From Symbiodinium natans (Eukaryota; Sar; Dinophyceae; Suessiales; Symbiodiniaceae): DNA of 47,773 nucleotides. How positions within the stretch are numbered: the first letter of the stretch is position 1; each line of letters begins with the position of its first letter. The position numbers and the translations under genes are program-made. The stretch is taken from the NCBI GenBank assembly GCA_905221605.1, contig CAJNDS010000880.1:7501-55273 (forward strand), written 5' to 3'. The notes beneath the pieces were generated by a model. It saw only the letters and a list, made by a program, of their open reading frames with translations, was not told where the DNA came from and ran no database searches. Below, piece after piece: positions 12,501 through 22,600 of the stretch.

Positions 12501-12550
12501 CTCAAACGCACCGTGCAGCTCGCAGAGTTGGACAAGCTCTGTGCAGCAGG
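118..12550 (+). CDS. iolG: Inositol 2-dehydrogenase-like (Gfo/Idh/MocA), 18 exons, 5' partial
   Basis: Oxidoreductase expected to oxidise myo-inositol to scyllo-inosose with NAD(P)+. Exons I reconstruct: 118-193 (start may be 133), 760-829, 2125-2180, 2913-2940, 3612-3672, 4692-4743, 5341-5385, 6237-6279, 6498-6523, 7101-7163, 8006-8063, 8255-8289, 9040-9079, 9630-9692, 10404-10426, 11321-11375, 11750-11826, 12497-12550. They join in frame to about 308 residues. Seen in order: DVDVVIIASATDTHFP (end of the Rossmann part), the AEKPIS signature, CGYQRRWD, CSRDNPLPP, SGGIFHDMLIHDFDM, DIDTCAVMFK, VDTSRDAAYGYD, FPQRYVQAYHSEL. The EKP lysine and the later Asp/His pair are the catalytic residues of this family. 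The N-terminal glycine-rich NAD motif lies left of the window. Substrate is inferred from the family and the MIOX neighbour; another sugar or polyol dehydrogenase of the same fold is possible. The 3' end is uncertain: splicing at 12550 would fuse it to MIOX, read-through stops at 12576-12578. Confidence 0.82.
760..829 (+). CDS. iolG: IolG-like exon 2, EKP catalytic lysine
   Basis: Translates as YIMASLRANK followed by AVLAEKPISHELQ. It starts after ATGAG|G and ends CTGCAG|GAGG (GA donor). The EKP motif carries the catalytic lysine of Gfo/Idh/MocA dehydrogenases. The leading G completes the codon begun by CC at the end of exon 1 (intron 194-759, GC donor), giving ...THFPYIMASL. Confidence 0.85.
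1410..1494 (+). repeat. TTTAGGG array
   Basis: About a dozen TTTAGGG units with one- to two-base slips. In IolG intron 830-2124, which also holds CCCTAAA arrays of opposite orientation near 1155-1197 and 2079-2109. Confidence 0.9.
2741..2779. mobile_element. Half copy of foldback family A
   Basis: Only one arm is present: CTGTCAGTATAAGGGAGAGC then ATCCC. In IolG intron 2181-2912, directly after a TTTAGGG array, so the other arm may have been replaced by it. Confidence 0.5.
2913..2940 (+). CDS. iolG: IolG-like 28-nt microexon, CGYQRRWD
   Basis: Encodes FVCGYQRRW; the following GAC of exon 3612-3672 completes the family motif GFxRRFD. The upstream intron 2181-2912 has a GC donor and the downstream intron 2941-3611 a GA donor. 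GACCG occurs both at the donor (2941) and at the start of the next exon (3612), a possible target-site duplication. Confidence 0.8.
4148..4293. mobile_element. Foldback element, family C
   Basis: TACCTGGAGGTTCATGGTAC pairs with GTAGCATGAACCTCCGAGTA at the far end. A second copy is at 32547-32651 and a one-armed relative at about 24226-24266. In IolG intron 3673-4691, next to a family A copy. Confidence 0.65.
4512..4610. mobile_element. MITE-like foldback, family A
   Basis: Arms GGGATCTTCCCCCTCACTAC... and ...GTATAAGGGGGACACATCCC pair over most of their length. Lies in IolG intron 3673-4691. Related copies at 6908-7007 and 26498-26605, half copy at 2741-2779. Confidence 0.7.
4786..4920 (-). 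repeat. 9-bp variant array CCCTATAAA
   Basis: CCCTATAAA repeats about a dozen times, with CCCTTTAAA and CCCTATTAAA variants. A second block of the same 9-mer is at 5868-5960. Derived from the 7-mer by a local expansion that then spread as its own unit. Confidence 0.85.
5196..5306 (-). repeat. CCCTAAA array
   Basis: About 15 units with two CCCCAAA variants. In IolG intron 4744-5340; ends about 35 bp before the exon carrying SGGIFHDM. Confidence 0.9.
5341..5385 (+). CDS. iolG: IolG-like exon 7, SGGIFHDM
   Basis: Reads LEYLRTSGGIFHDM and ends in CT|GTGC, a GT donor. Joined to exon 6237-6279 it restores SGGIFHDMLIHDFDM, which carries the catalytic Asp and His of inositol dehydrogenase (Asp172 and His176 in the Bacillus enzyme). 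Confidence 0.85.
6237..6279 (+). CDS. iolG: IolG-like exon 8, IHDFDM
   Basis: Reads IHDFDMLNFLTNGE between ACCCAG|G and GAG|GAGAGC (GA donor). It supplies the catalytic histidine. The next exon, 6498-6523, contributes EPESVTAIG; its donor could be 6523 or 6535, both in the same phase. Confidence 0.83.
6539..6661 (+). repeat. T/G homopolymer tract
   Basis: Poly-T followed by long G runs broken by single T or GCGA. In IolG intron 6524-7100. Both glycine- and proline-rich ORFs through it are artefacts. Length may be unreliable. Confidence 0.85.
6908..7007. mobile_element. MITE-like foldback, family A
   Basis: GGGATGTTCCCCCTT near the left end pairs with AAGGGGGAACACCCC at the right end. Internal ACAGTCCT and AGGACAGT also pair. 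In IolG intron 6524-7100. Confidence 0.7.
7192..7303 (+). repeat. TTTAGGG array
   Basis: About 16 units, with two TTTGAGG variants in the middle. Begins about 30 bp after the donor of exon 7101-7163. Confidence 0.9.
7374..7468. mobile_element. MITE-like element, family B
   Basis: Ends AATATAGGG ... CCCTATATT. Core GACCTGAATAATTAGAA and GGGACCATAAGGGAAT recurs, diverged and in either orientation, at 10249-10345, 12883-12976, 20901-20997, 30776-30862 and 34881-34974. In IolG intron 7164-8005. Confidence 0.65.
8006..8063 (+). CDS. iolG: IolG-like exon 11, VDTSRDAAYGYD
   Basis: Reads YENGMLAMVDTSRDAAYGY, the conserved substrate-side segment of the family (usually IDNSRxAxYGYDQR). Its downstream partner exon 8255-8289 begins DQRIEVFGEKGM, so splicing recreates YGYDQRIEVFG exactly. 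That join fixes the ends of intron 8064-8254. Confidence 0.87.
8064..8254 (+). mobile_element. Introner-like intron with TIRs and GACC duplication
   Basis: The 191-bp intron starts GACC-CTTGGGAGCCC and ends GGGCTGCCAAG, after which the exon resumes with GACC. CTTGGGAGCCC pairs with GGGCTGCCAAG (10 of 11), and an inner pair GGCACCCTTTTTTG / CAAAAAAGGGTGCC is perfect. The centre is a (CCCTAAA)n array. GA donor and AG acceptor are supplied by the duplication and the repeat end. This fits a DNA-transposon-derived introner. Confidence 0.75.
8130..8210 (-). repeat. CCCTAAA array inside introner-like intron
   Basis: About 11 perfect units forming the loop of the foldback intron 8064-8254. Confidence 0.92.
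8560..8965. repeat. CACCCA microsatellite and GACACGCATA minisatellite
   Basis: 8560-8680 is built of CACCCA/CACC units. 8700-8965 is a 10-bp tandem repeat with consensus GACACGCATA or GACATGCATA and (CA)n interludes. It gives long false ORFs in all three minus frames (VYACLCVSM-type repeats). In IolG intron 8290-9039. Confidence 0.92.
9740..9853. mobile_element. Foldback element with TA-rich loop (family F)
   Basis: TGGTTCTTAGTTGGGAAATG then AGGGA pairs with TCCCTCATTCCCTACTAAGA then ACCA; the loop is TATATGTA-rich. It appears inserted in a family D-like sequence, since CACCCTCCTCCCCTTTT lies on the left and TTCTGGGTTCCCTTGTAAAG on the right, the latter also present at 8110. In IolG intron 9693-10403. 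One arm recurs at about 12270-12293. Confidence 0.65.
10249..10345. mobile_element. MITE-like element, family B
   Basis: Shares GTCGGAATGATTACTAAT near one end and CCCAAAACCCTATTCTAACT near the other with the other family B copies. In IolG intron 9693-10403. Confidence 0.6.
11072..11296. mobile_element. Foldback element with perfect 19-bp TIR and nested hairpin
   Basis: CCCTAAGGGTCCATGTACC at 11072-11090 is the exact inverse of 11278-11296. Inside, 11101-11150 is a second hairpin with a perfect 11-bp stem (ATGCTTGGGCC / GGCCCAAGCAT), interrupting the left arm of the outer one. The core resembles family D (CCCTTTTTT ... AAAAAAGGGCACCC). It lies in IolG intron 10427-11320 and ends 24 bp before the exon. 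No coding capacity. Confidence 0.75.
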
Positions 12551-12747
12551 GCCACTGGGCTCCTTTAGGGCCTCTTAGGGTTTAGGGTCTTGGGTTTCGG
12601 GTTTAGGGTTTCGGGTTTAGGGTTTAGGGTTTGGGTTTAAGGTTTCGGGTTTCGGGTTTAGGGTTTCGGGTTTAGGGTTTCGGGTTCTGGGTTTAGGGCT
12701 CAACTCGACTCCCTGAAGCTTAATCGCCCAAGCTTACTCGCTCAATC

Positions 12748-12883
12748 TACTATTTGCTTAAGAACCCCTCCAAAAAATGAGAAAATAATAATCCATATAT
12801 TACCCTTAGGAAGAATATGTTTTTGTTTTAGTATATGTTTTTTTTTTTTTTTTTTGGGGGGGGGGGGGTTCTTAAAGTAATAG
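12748..12883. mobile_element. Foldback element, family E
   Basis: CTACTATTTGCTTAAGAACC pairs with GGTTCTTAAAGTAATAG. The loop has a T18/G12 homopolymer. Relatives at 14314-14422, 15830-15930 and 39019-39125. Confidence 0.6.
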
Positions 12884-12976
12884 AGGTCGGAATGATAACC
12901 AATAGTGTTCCCTTATGCTCCCTTTATAATTATATAAAAACTCCCCAAAACCCTATTGTAATGATTAAGCAATATT
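12883..12976. mobile_element. MITE-like element, family B, abutting a family E copy
   Basis: GAGGTCGGAATGATAACCAA through CCCCAAAACCCTATTGTAAT. It starts where the family E hairpin 12748-12883 ends, so two foldback elements are adjacent or nested. In the IolG-MIOX interval. Confidence 0.6.
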
Positions 12977-13642
12977 GAGGAACATGGACCCTTAGGCTTT
13001 AACCGTTTATTGTCAATAAGGACCCAGAAAGCCTTAGGAAACCATACATCTTCCCAATTGTGCGATGCGCATAGGGCCATCATAAGAGTGTCGGGGGGAC
13101 CGGGATGGTGCCCTAAACCCTATACCCTAACCCTAAACCCTAAGCTTGTTTCCACTAAGCCCTAAAACCCTAAGCCGCAATGTCCAGGTCTTGTGGACGT
13201 TAGGGTCGATCTCGTTTCCCGGAGTCGCGCACCCTGACACCCCCCTAACACCCCCCTAAGCCCTACGACTCCATGTTTGGGTTTATAGGGTTTAGGCTAA
13301 AGGGTTTAGGGCATAGGGTTTAGCATCTCATGTTCTAGCTTTCACTAGTCAAGCAGCTTTTCAAGCGACGGGAAAATGCCCACCCGCCCAAGAATCCCAC
13401 AGCATTAAGAACATACAAAGTTCACTCAATCCATAAGCCTTGGGCTCCATACCCTGCTTGTCGAGCCCTAAACCCTCGGCCTTCAAGCCCACACCCTCGA
13501 ATGACAAGGGGGGCGTGCCTGTGCCCAGGAACCGTTGTTCCTCTGCCGACCAAGGGTTCGAGGATGTTGAAGGTTTATGTCTAGAGGTAAGAGTGGAACA
13601 GGGTTGAGGGCCAAACCCTCAGAATCCTGGAGTCCCACAAAG

Positions 13643-16600
13643 GTCCTCCAGTTCGGAGACGGACAGCCCTGGCAATGGCCCCGTGAAGAACATGTTCGGC
13701 GACAGCTTCCGAAACCCATCTAGCATTTCTTGAGGGTTTACCACGGAGTGTACGGCTGAGGGTTCAGGGTTTAGTCTATACTAGGGACTATCTTTTCCTA
13801 CAGTGTAGTAGTAGCTACCCTCCTGAATTGTTAAAGTATAACCCATAAACTGTAGGTATAGACGCTCCCAGGTAGGGGTTGGGGGCTTCTGAGACTTTTC
13901 TTGTGGGCTCAGGCTTTCGTGTTCGGCTTCAGGGCTTGGGGGCTAGGGTGTCTGTCCAGGGGAGCATTCCATACACCCGCTGTCCGATTTTTCAAAGGCC
14001 CTGGACGAAGTAGGATAAGGACAAGGTCGAGGGTTTAGGTGTGGAGATGTCAACAGCAAAGCCGAAATTCTTGATGCCCCAAACCCTGGCCGAGGGTCGT
14101 CGCAGGTCTAGCACCGGGGTTTACGGCTGTAAGCCCTGAACCCTCCGCCCTTATCGGGGTCCCCAAGTATTTGTTTAGGGTTTAGGGTTTAGGATTTAGG
14201 GTTTAGGGTTTAGGGTTTAGGGTTCCTGAGGTGACAGCCTCGAACTTGCAGGGCTTGGAGGGCTTCAGCGCCTCTGGGTTCATGGGTCTAAGGGTCTAGA
14301 AGGGAATTGCGGGCTACTATGTTTTTCTTAAGAACCCCAAAAGTCCCAAAAGAAAAAGGATCATCCCTGTTTTGCCCTTATAAGGAAGAACATGCTTATG
14401 TTTTTGGGTGGGCTTTTTAACCAGAATCTAAGACCAGCATGTGGGGCACTTAGTGCAACCTCCCTACGCCCGCCACCCTAAACCCTGCCCTACCTATGGC
14501 ATGCTTCTAATACTCCTTGGTTCTTGGAGCAGTGAGGTTATCCGAGGATATGCTTAAGAATCCCTCACATCAAAATCTGTAAAGTTCCTTGAGCTAGCCC
14601 TAAACCCTAAACCCTAAACCCAAAACCCTAAACCCCCCGAAATAGCTGAGGAAACTACGAAACCTCGCCTCGCCAAGAGTCTGTGGCTGCAACCTACGGC
14701 CTCATGCACCGGAATCAAACGGCGGCCTGGCTGGCCGTGAGTCCGGCTTCGGGTTTAGGGTTTAGGGTTTAGGGTTTAGGGTTTAGGGTTTAGGGTTTAG
14801 GGTTTAGGGTTTAGGGTTTAGGGTTTAGGGTTTAGGGTTTAGGGTTTAGGGTTTAGGGTTTAAAGATGATCTCCAGGAAGCCTCAGTAGAAGTATTCCCA
14901 GGTACCTACATTCATAACTACAATGAGTGAGAAGGCTCCTAAAGCTAACCCTAGCAAAACAAAGATTCCGTGACCGGAATCCTAAAATGCCAGGAGGGAC
15001 CGAAACCTATACCGTAAACCTGTTTTACAGGTCAGGGCGTACGGACATTGGTTTTTTGAGTGCCTGTTTTGGGGCAAGTGGACTTCGGTCTTTCGCTTTG
15101 GCAAGCTGAGGTGGAGTTCGTGCAGGAGCAGCAGGCCTCGATCGAGGGGTTGCGTTGGGGGTTTCTCTGGCCAGGATTTGCGTGAAGACGGCATGACATG
15201 AACCAAGAAAATGATAGTCATACAGGGTGGTACTACTACAGAAGTATTGAGTCGTGCATAATTCTGCATAATAATTTGATTTGGGGTTGGGTTGACTGCT
15301 CTGCATGCGATTTCCGCAATGGCAGCAGTTAAATCCAGCTTCTTAGCTCAGCATAAACGGCATAAGTCGCACGTTGCCCTCAAATCCCACACCTACCCTC
15401 ACCCGGAAGCTTCACCCGACTTGCACCCAGAGCTATCTTTCGAATGCGGGTTTCAGTGCTCAGGGTGAAGGGTTTTGGGACTCTGTGGGTCAAGCCCGCC
15501 CCGGGCGTCGATCAGGAGAAGTGGCTGAAGTTCAACAAGGGCGAGTTCACAGTGATGGAGGCGCGTGTTTGTCATGAGAGCTTCTCCGAGTCGTACCCAA
15601 AAGTGACCACCATGATGAATCGCCCATACATACAGCTGTTTGGTGGTTTGGATTTGGAGTTGGGACTCTCAACCGGAAGCCCGAAAAAAACCTAAGCCTT
15701 TGAGCCTACGCTCGCCTTCAGGTGATCACCATGCTCGATGAGCTCGTGGACGACTCCGATCCTGATGTGGACATCCCAAACAGCACCGGGAGCGGCAAAT
15801 GACACATCAGCGTAGCGTTGGCAAAATGACGACTGCTTGCTTAAGAACCTCAAAAATGCAAGTAAACTTCTTTATCGGAGCAATATGGGGATGATCATTT
15901 TTGCGAAGGGGGGGTTCTGAACGCTGCTAGGGTGCCCCCCGCCCCCCCCCCCCCCCAGTGTGTTTAGAGGCTTCGTGGGCAGATGGGTGGAGTGAAGCCC
16001 CAAAACTCTACACCCTAAACCCACATGCAGCTCGGTCGCACCCGTTTCCTTCTTTGGGGGCTTTGGCTCCCTCGACCCCTAAACCCAAAGCCCCCAACCC
16101 TTTTGTCACCTCGGTCAGTGGGGAGCCTAGCCCTAAACCCTAAACCCTAAACCCTAAACCCCTATCGACCTCTTCTCTGACTACAAGACTGGAGGGGACA
16201 CGTTTTGGGACCCCCTAGAACGCAGTTCCGGAGTTTAGGGTTTAGGGTTTTGGGTTACTCAGCTAGAGCTTGTTGTCATTGGGTTCTACACGGACCGTCA
16301 GTTTGCCGGATCAGGCTCAGGACATGGTAGTTACAGTGTCCCTGAATATGGTCCCTTACCTTGGGATATAGAGGCTTCAAAAATAGGGGTACTCGGATAC
16401 CTAAACCCTAAACCCTAGACCCTAAACCCTCAGACCGTGTATGCCGCCCCCGGTACGAAATCGAATGCTTCGCATACAAGTGTGAGAAAACCCAACGTAC
16501 CCCCAACCGGGGACTGCCTTTGGGGGTCAAGGCGTTCTGAGACCCTAACCCCGTACCCAAGCCCTAAACCCCACACCCTAAGCCCAAAGCCGTAAGCCCA

Positions 16601-19600
16601 CAGCCACTGTTCAATGACAGCCCGAGGCATTCATGACTTCCAAACTGCAGAGCGCATTCGCGAGCAGTGGCCTGGGGAGGTTCCAGGGTCAGGGTTTGGG
16701 GTTCCGGCTTTAGTCTTCTGACATGAGCTTACCTTATTTTTTGTCACTAAACCGAATCTACCATCCACAACCCGCCCCAAACCTAATCCCCCTCTTGACT
16801 ATTTTGGTGCTACATTCATATTGCGGATACTCTAAGGGCAAGGTACGTCTTACTAGTCCTCAACCCTAGAAACCCTGCTGGAGTTCTCCTTGCAGGGCCA
16901 ATTTCGGCCACTAAAGCGTTGCCTATCTTGGTACTGGTCTAGGGTTTAGGGTTTAAGGTCGAAGGTTTAGGGTTTAGGGTATAGGGTTTAGAGTTTAGGG
17001 TTTAAGGTATAGAAATTTGGGGTTGCGGGCGTGCTCAGCTAAGATTGGCTCTCTTTTGTACTAGACCAATCGGTCCATGGCGTGTGTGGTTTTGGCTCTT
17101 CGGCTTTGAACCCTATGGGCTAGGGAAGCTCAAACCTCAAAGAGGCACCGTTCACAACCCGAAACCCTAAACCCTAAACCCTAAACCGGTGCAACTGTAG
17201 AGCAAGACCCTTAGCCCTCAGCCCCCAGTGGGCGCCAGGAATTTGACTGGTTCCATCTCGTGGGCCTCTTGCACGACCTGGGCAAGGTAGCTTTGGCCAA
17301 AGTCTGAGGTTGAGGGTTTGGGGTTTGGGGTTTGAGGTTTGCAGAGACTTGGCGCGGAAGCAGTGACTTACATAAGCTTGGGGCGAAGAGCCCTAAACCC
17401 TAGACCCTAAGCCTTAGGGGGCCCATAGCGCTTTTGGAGGGTTTATCTTGGCCCCAAGAGTTTATGACGAGCCTCAAACTAGGAATCGCCCAAACCCGAA
17501 ACCCTAAGCCCAAAGGCCCCCTGAACAAAAGAGAGAGAGAGGGGAAAGAGAGAAAGACCAGACAAAGATAGAAAGAAAGAAAGAGCATACACCCTGAGCC
17601 CTAAACCCTAAACGCCAAATACCCAAATTAAACCCTAAATAGACTTAAAAAAAACCCGTAACTAAACCCCAATTAGGCCCTAAATGAACCCTAACTAAAC
17701 CCTAAATGGTAAACCCCAATTGACCCCTAAGCCCTAAACCGCTAAACCCTCAACCCTATTTATACCCTAAGTGAAAATCAAAAATCCGACCCGAGGTGAT
17801 GGCCTTGCCGAAGTTGGCGGGGAAGGAGAGGGGGGGGGGGTTCTGACGTCCCCCAGAGCACTCCCTGGGTCACCTTATTGGGGCCTTCGAGTTAAGGGTT
17901 TGGGGTTTGGGGTTTAGGGTTTGGGGTTTAGGGTTTGGGGTTAGGGTTTAGGGTTTAGGGTTTAGGGTTTGGGGTTTAGGGTTTAGGGTTGGAGGTTACG
18001 GGTTTGTTGGTGCAGATCTAGGGTTTGGGGCTTAGGGGGTTTAGGGCCTGGGGGGACTCATGCTTATGTAGGTTTCGGTTTTGGGCAGTTTTGGGGATGG
18101 GGCTTAGGGTTTTAGGTTCCACCACGGGCTCTCTTTACCTACACATTTTTGGGTTTAGGGTTCAGGGTTCAGGGTTTACGGTTTAGGGTTTAGGGTTATG
18201 CCACCCCAGAGGTAATGACTAGCACTGAACTCCAGTGCTAGGGAAGTAGAGTTGCAGGCAGCGTTTTCCTCCCAAACCCCAAGGCCCTACACCTGCAGAC
18301 GATGCACGGAGGTGAGGTGTTTCATGCAAAGCAGATGTCAGAAGTTGCGTTTAGCTTGGGTGGTTTAGGGTTTAGGGTTGAGGCTGAGGATATTATACTA
18401 CCTTTTTCCGAAGCAACCCAAAATCCAAAACCCTACAGGGTTTAGGGTTTAGGGGTTAGGGTATAAGGTTTAGGGTTTAGGGTTTAGGACACGTAGGCTT
18501 CTTGGAGGACGCGCTGCCGCAGTGGGCCGTGGTGGGAGACACCTTTCCGGTCGGCTGCGCCCCCGCCGAAGATGCGGTCGTGTTCCCAGAGGTGGCCCAA
18601 CCACACAGGTTTAGGGTTTAGGGTTTAGGGTTTAGGGTTTAGGGTTTAGGGTTTAGGGTTTAGGGTTTAGGGTTTAGGGTTTAGGGTTTAGGGTTTAGGG
18701 TTTAGGGCTAGGGATTGGGGATTGGAGGATGTATGAAGCTCCTTAACCTATTGCGATTTGAACCCAAGAGGTGACTGGAGTTTGCTAATTTGCAGGGCCC
18801 GTCTACGTGTCTCTGCTACGATCCAGAGTAGGCCTTTATTCCCTTTTTTGGTGGGGAGGAGGGGGGAAGGGGGGGTTTAGGTTTAGGTCCTTTAGACCAA
18901 AAGGGCCCCGTTTTTATTCATAGGGTTGCTCTTGGGTCTAGTCTGTGTGAGTGTGTCTCAGTCTCCGTGTGTTGGCTGTGAGGTAGTCTGGTGGTGTGGT
19001 TTTGGTAGTGTGGTTTTGTGTGGTTTTGTGTGTGGGTTCTCTCAGCGTCTTTGTTTGTATCTGCATCTGTGGCTGATGCCTGGTCTCTGCCTGCGCTTTT
19101 GGTCGGCTCCATGGGAGGCATTTCACGACAACCCTGACTACAAGCATCCCGTCTTCGGCACGAAGAGACCCGGCCGCAGCCGCTGGAACGGCGCACCTGG
19201 ATCCTAAACCCTAAGCCCTAAATCCTAAACCCGCCACACCCTAAACCATTAACATAGGGTTGAGGGTTTGGTGTTGAGGGCCATCTCAATGCCCTTGTGC
19301 CAGCACAAGCGTGCGCACGCAAGCAAGCAAGCGCGCGCCACGACGGGTCGTGTATCCCCACCCGCTTTATGAGACAGTTTCCCTCGACCCTTGCATTCTT
19401 ATCGTGCTCATGTTTGTCAATAGTAGGACCCGAAGTAGGCCCTGATTCCCTTTTTTCAGTGTTTAGGGTCCCTTACAAGCCCCTTTAAACCAAAAAGGGG
19501 TACGTACCCTGTTCATTGCCAGGTTACTCTTGGGTCTAGCTGATACGCCCTGCTCCTGCTCGAAGGCACGCCTTAGAGGCCCTGGAGACTCTAGCTTGAG

Positions 19601-22600
19601 GGCTCCTGATCTTGGAGACCCTAAACCCTACACCCTACACCCTACACCCTACACCCTAAACCCTAAACCCTAAACCCTAAACCCTAAACCCTAAACCCTA
19701 AACCCTAAACCCTAAACCCTAAACCCTAAACCCTAAACCCTAAACCCTAAACCCTAACCCTAAATAACCCTAAAGCTCCTTCGTCTGCCCTCGTCTTCGG
19801 TGCCTTCGCCCCGCTCCGCCCCGGGCTCACGCAGTTTGGGGTTTAGGATTTAGGGTTTAGGGTTTAGGGTTTAAGGTTTAGGGTTTGGCTCCCTTTTGGG
19901 GTTCCTATCAACCAGCAGAGCCTTGTATTTTAGGGTACCTGGAAAGGGACCTCATCAGTAGGGAGAGGACTGAAAAGATGGTGATCGCCGGTTCTAGAGC
20001 CTGATTCGAGGCACCTAGAACCCTGAAACCCTGAAACCCTAAACCCTAATCCCTAAACCCTGAACCCTAGTAGGGTTCTAGGGGTTCAGTGTTTAGGTTG
20101 TTAAGCCTACATACAACTTAACACCCTAAACCCGAGAGATGCCTTTCCTGAAAGCAGGCACCATCAGGGTTCTGATGTTGCAGGTTTTTCACACGGAAGA
20201 AGAACTTTATCTCTTTCCAGAATAACAACAATTCCCCTCAACCCTATATAAATCCCACTACGTATGGACAGTATCAAAAAACTAAGGTTAGAACCAGAGC
20301 TGGCCCACAGAACGCTCCAGTTGTGACTACCCATGAACTTCTGAGCACCTGACACCCCGAGTATGGGCAGATGTCACGAGTCTAGCGGCGCTTAACCCTA
20401 AACATTAAACCCTAAACCCTAAACGCTTAGCGAACACTCATTGAGAGGGACGAGCATTGAGATGAAATCAACCTCAAAATCATACACCCGAAGCCGTAAG
20501 GGTCTAGGGTATGGGATTGGGCGCCCTAAGCTCGAAGCACCCCTGCCGCAGAGGAATGGAATGTACAAGCCGGGATGCGGCATCACGAAGCTGATGTTCT
20601 CTTGGGGCCATGACGAGTCCCTCGTTTGCTTTTGTAAAGTGCTTGGAGGTTCACAGCCGCTTATGAAGCTGCAAGTACGTCCCTTGTAATTTCCTGACTC
20701 AACCCTAGGTAGGGACTATAGACGGACCTTGAAAGTGAACTTGCTCTTTCCGCCATAAGGGTTTAGGATTGTCACCCGGAACCTCGCTAGGGATTAGGAG
20801 GTGGCGTTTAGGGTGCCCCCAGAAGCGTTTTGTTCAACCTCCAAGTGGCCCCGTGCAATCTGGAGTATACCCACGGCTGTTCTTCTCAAGAGGTTGCTAC
20901 AGGGGCCTGAATAGTTAGAATAGGGTTTTTGGGGGGTGATTGTGGTATATGTAGAATGGGGACCATAAGGGAGCATTTTAGTTATTATTCCGACCCATTT
21001 TTACTGCATTGTCGTGCACTTACCCGCCTCACGTTGCTTCAGAGCTTGGATCCTTCCTAACCTATCGGCATGAAGAATTACCTTAGGTTCGACCATATAC
21101 ACTGAGCCGCAAGCCGCAAACCCGAAGAAGAAGTAGTAAGACGGCAAGAAACAACCCCTTGGCCTTTTAACCCTAAACCCTATAAACCTTGGCCCCCCAT
21201 CCCGAAACCCGAAATCCGAAACCCTGAACCTTAGGCCTTAGACCCTAGCCGCAGTGTTTGGGATTTTTGAATTGCAATTGTTGGAAGAAGAAGAAGAAGC
21301 ATAATCCTAAAAACCCTAAACCGTCAGGGAGGGTAGCCCCTGAGCCCGCGAGCTCCTTTTTGTTTGCTTTCAAGGTAGGGTTAGGGTGTAGGATTTCAGG
21401 TATAGGGTTTGGGGTTTTGGTCTTTTCGGGTTCATGATTCCTTGGTTTAGGCTGTTTAAATGCTTAGGGTTCAGGCTTTGGGGCTTGTAAGGTTTAGGGG
21501 GTAATTTTGCCCAGGTACATGTACCGGATGCTGAAGTTCAATGGCTGCACCATCCCCGAGCATGGTCTGAACATGATCCGCCTGCACTCCTTCTACCCTT
21601 GGCACGCCGCTGGGCTTGTGGAGCATGAGGGAGTCGAATTCTGATCCGAGGGTTTCGTGATAGTGTTTTTAGGGCATTTAGGGTTCAGCACTTGCCCCAA
21701 ACCCCAAACCCTAAAAGGGTATTCAGGGCATCGATTAAGGGTATCTAGGGTTTGGGCTTAGCCCCCTGAGCTCCGAAGCCTGGAGCAGAAAGAAACCCCA
21801 TTTTTTTGGGTGATCTGCCAGTTTCAGGGGATCGAGACTTGTTTGTGGTAGGGTTTAGGGTTTAGGGTTTAGGGTTTAGGGTTTAGGGTGTAGGGTGTCG
21901 GGTGTAGGGTGTAGGGCTTAGGGCTTAGGGCTTAGGGCTCAGGGTTGAGTGTTTAGGCTGGGGTAGGGGTTCTCGAACTGTGCTCTCCAATGGAACCTTT
22001 TAAGTTCTTTAACGGCAGGCATTGAATCTGGGCTTCTGGGTTCCAAAGCTCAGCTCAAGGGTTTTTTATTCCAAGCGTTCGGCGATTCACGAGGGCTTCG
22101 GAAGGGCAAGTCTTTCGTGGGCCTTGAGAAGGTCGCACCCTCGCACTCTAAACCCCAAACCCTAAAGCCTAAACCCTAAACCCCCCCCCTCCCTGACAGT
22201 TCCTGACCCCGAGCCAAACTTTAGGTAAACTGTCGGCACACCAAAGGGTTGCAGAAACAGTGCTGATGGCCGCAAACACTGCTAGAAACCGCAAAGCCTG
22301 GAGACCTCTAAAAACCCTAAACCCTAAAGACCTAAACCCGAAAAACCCTAAACCCCCAAAAACCTGAAACCCCCAAAAACCCGAAACCCAAAAAACCCTA
22401 AACCCCAAAAACCCGAAACCCAAAAACCCGAAACCGGAACTTCTAAACCGGAACTCCTGAAGACCTCAGCGTCCAGGACAAAGGGGCCTATGCCCAGTTC
22501 GAGAGTTCGGAGGACGCCGAGACGAAGAAGTGGGTGAAGGACCTCTTCCGGTGCCACTAGGGTTTAGGGTTTAGGGTTTAGGGTTTAGGGCTGTAGGCCG

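Noticed and set aside
22169-22423. Minus ORF rich in GFRVFW
   Set aside because: Translation of TTTCGGG/TTTTTGGGG variant repeats in MIOX intron 21606-22476.
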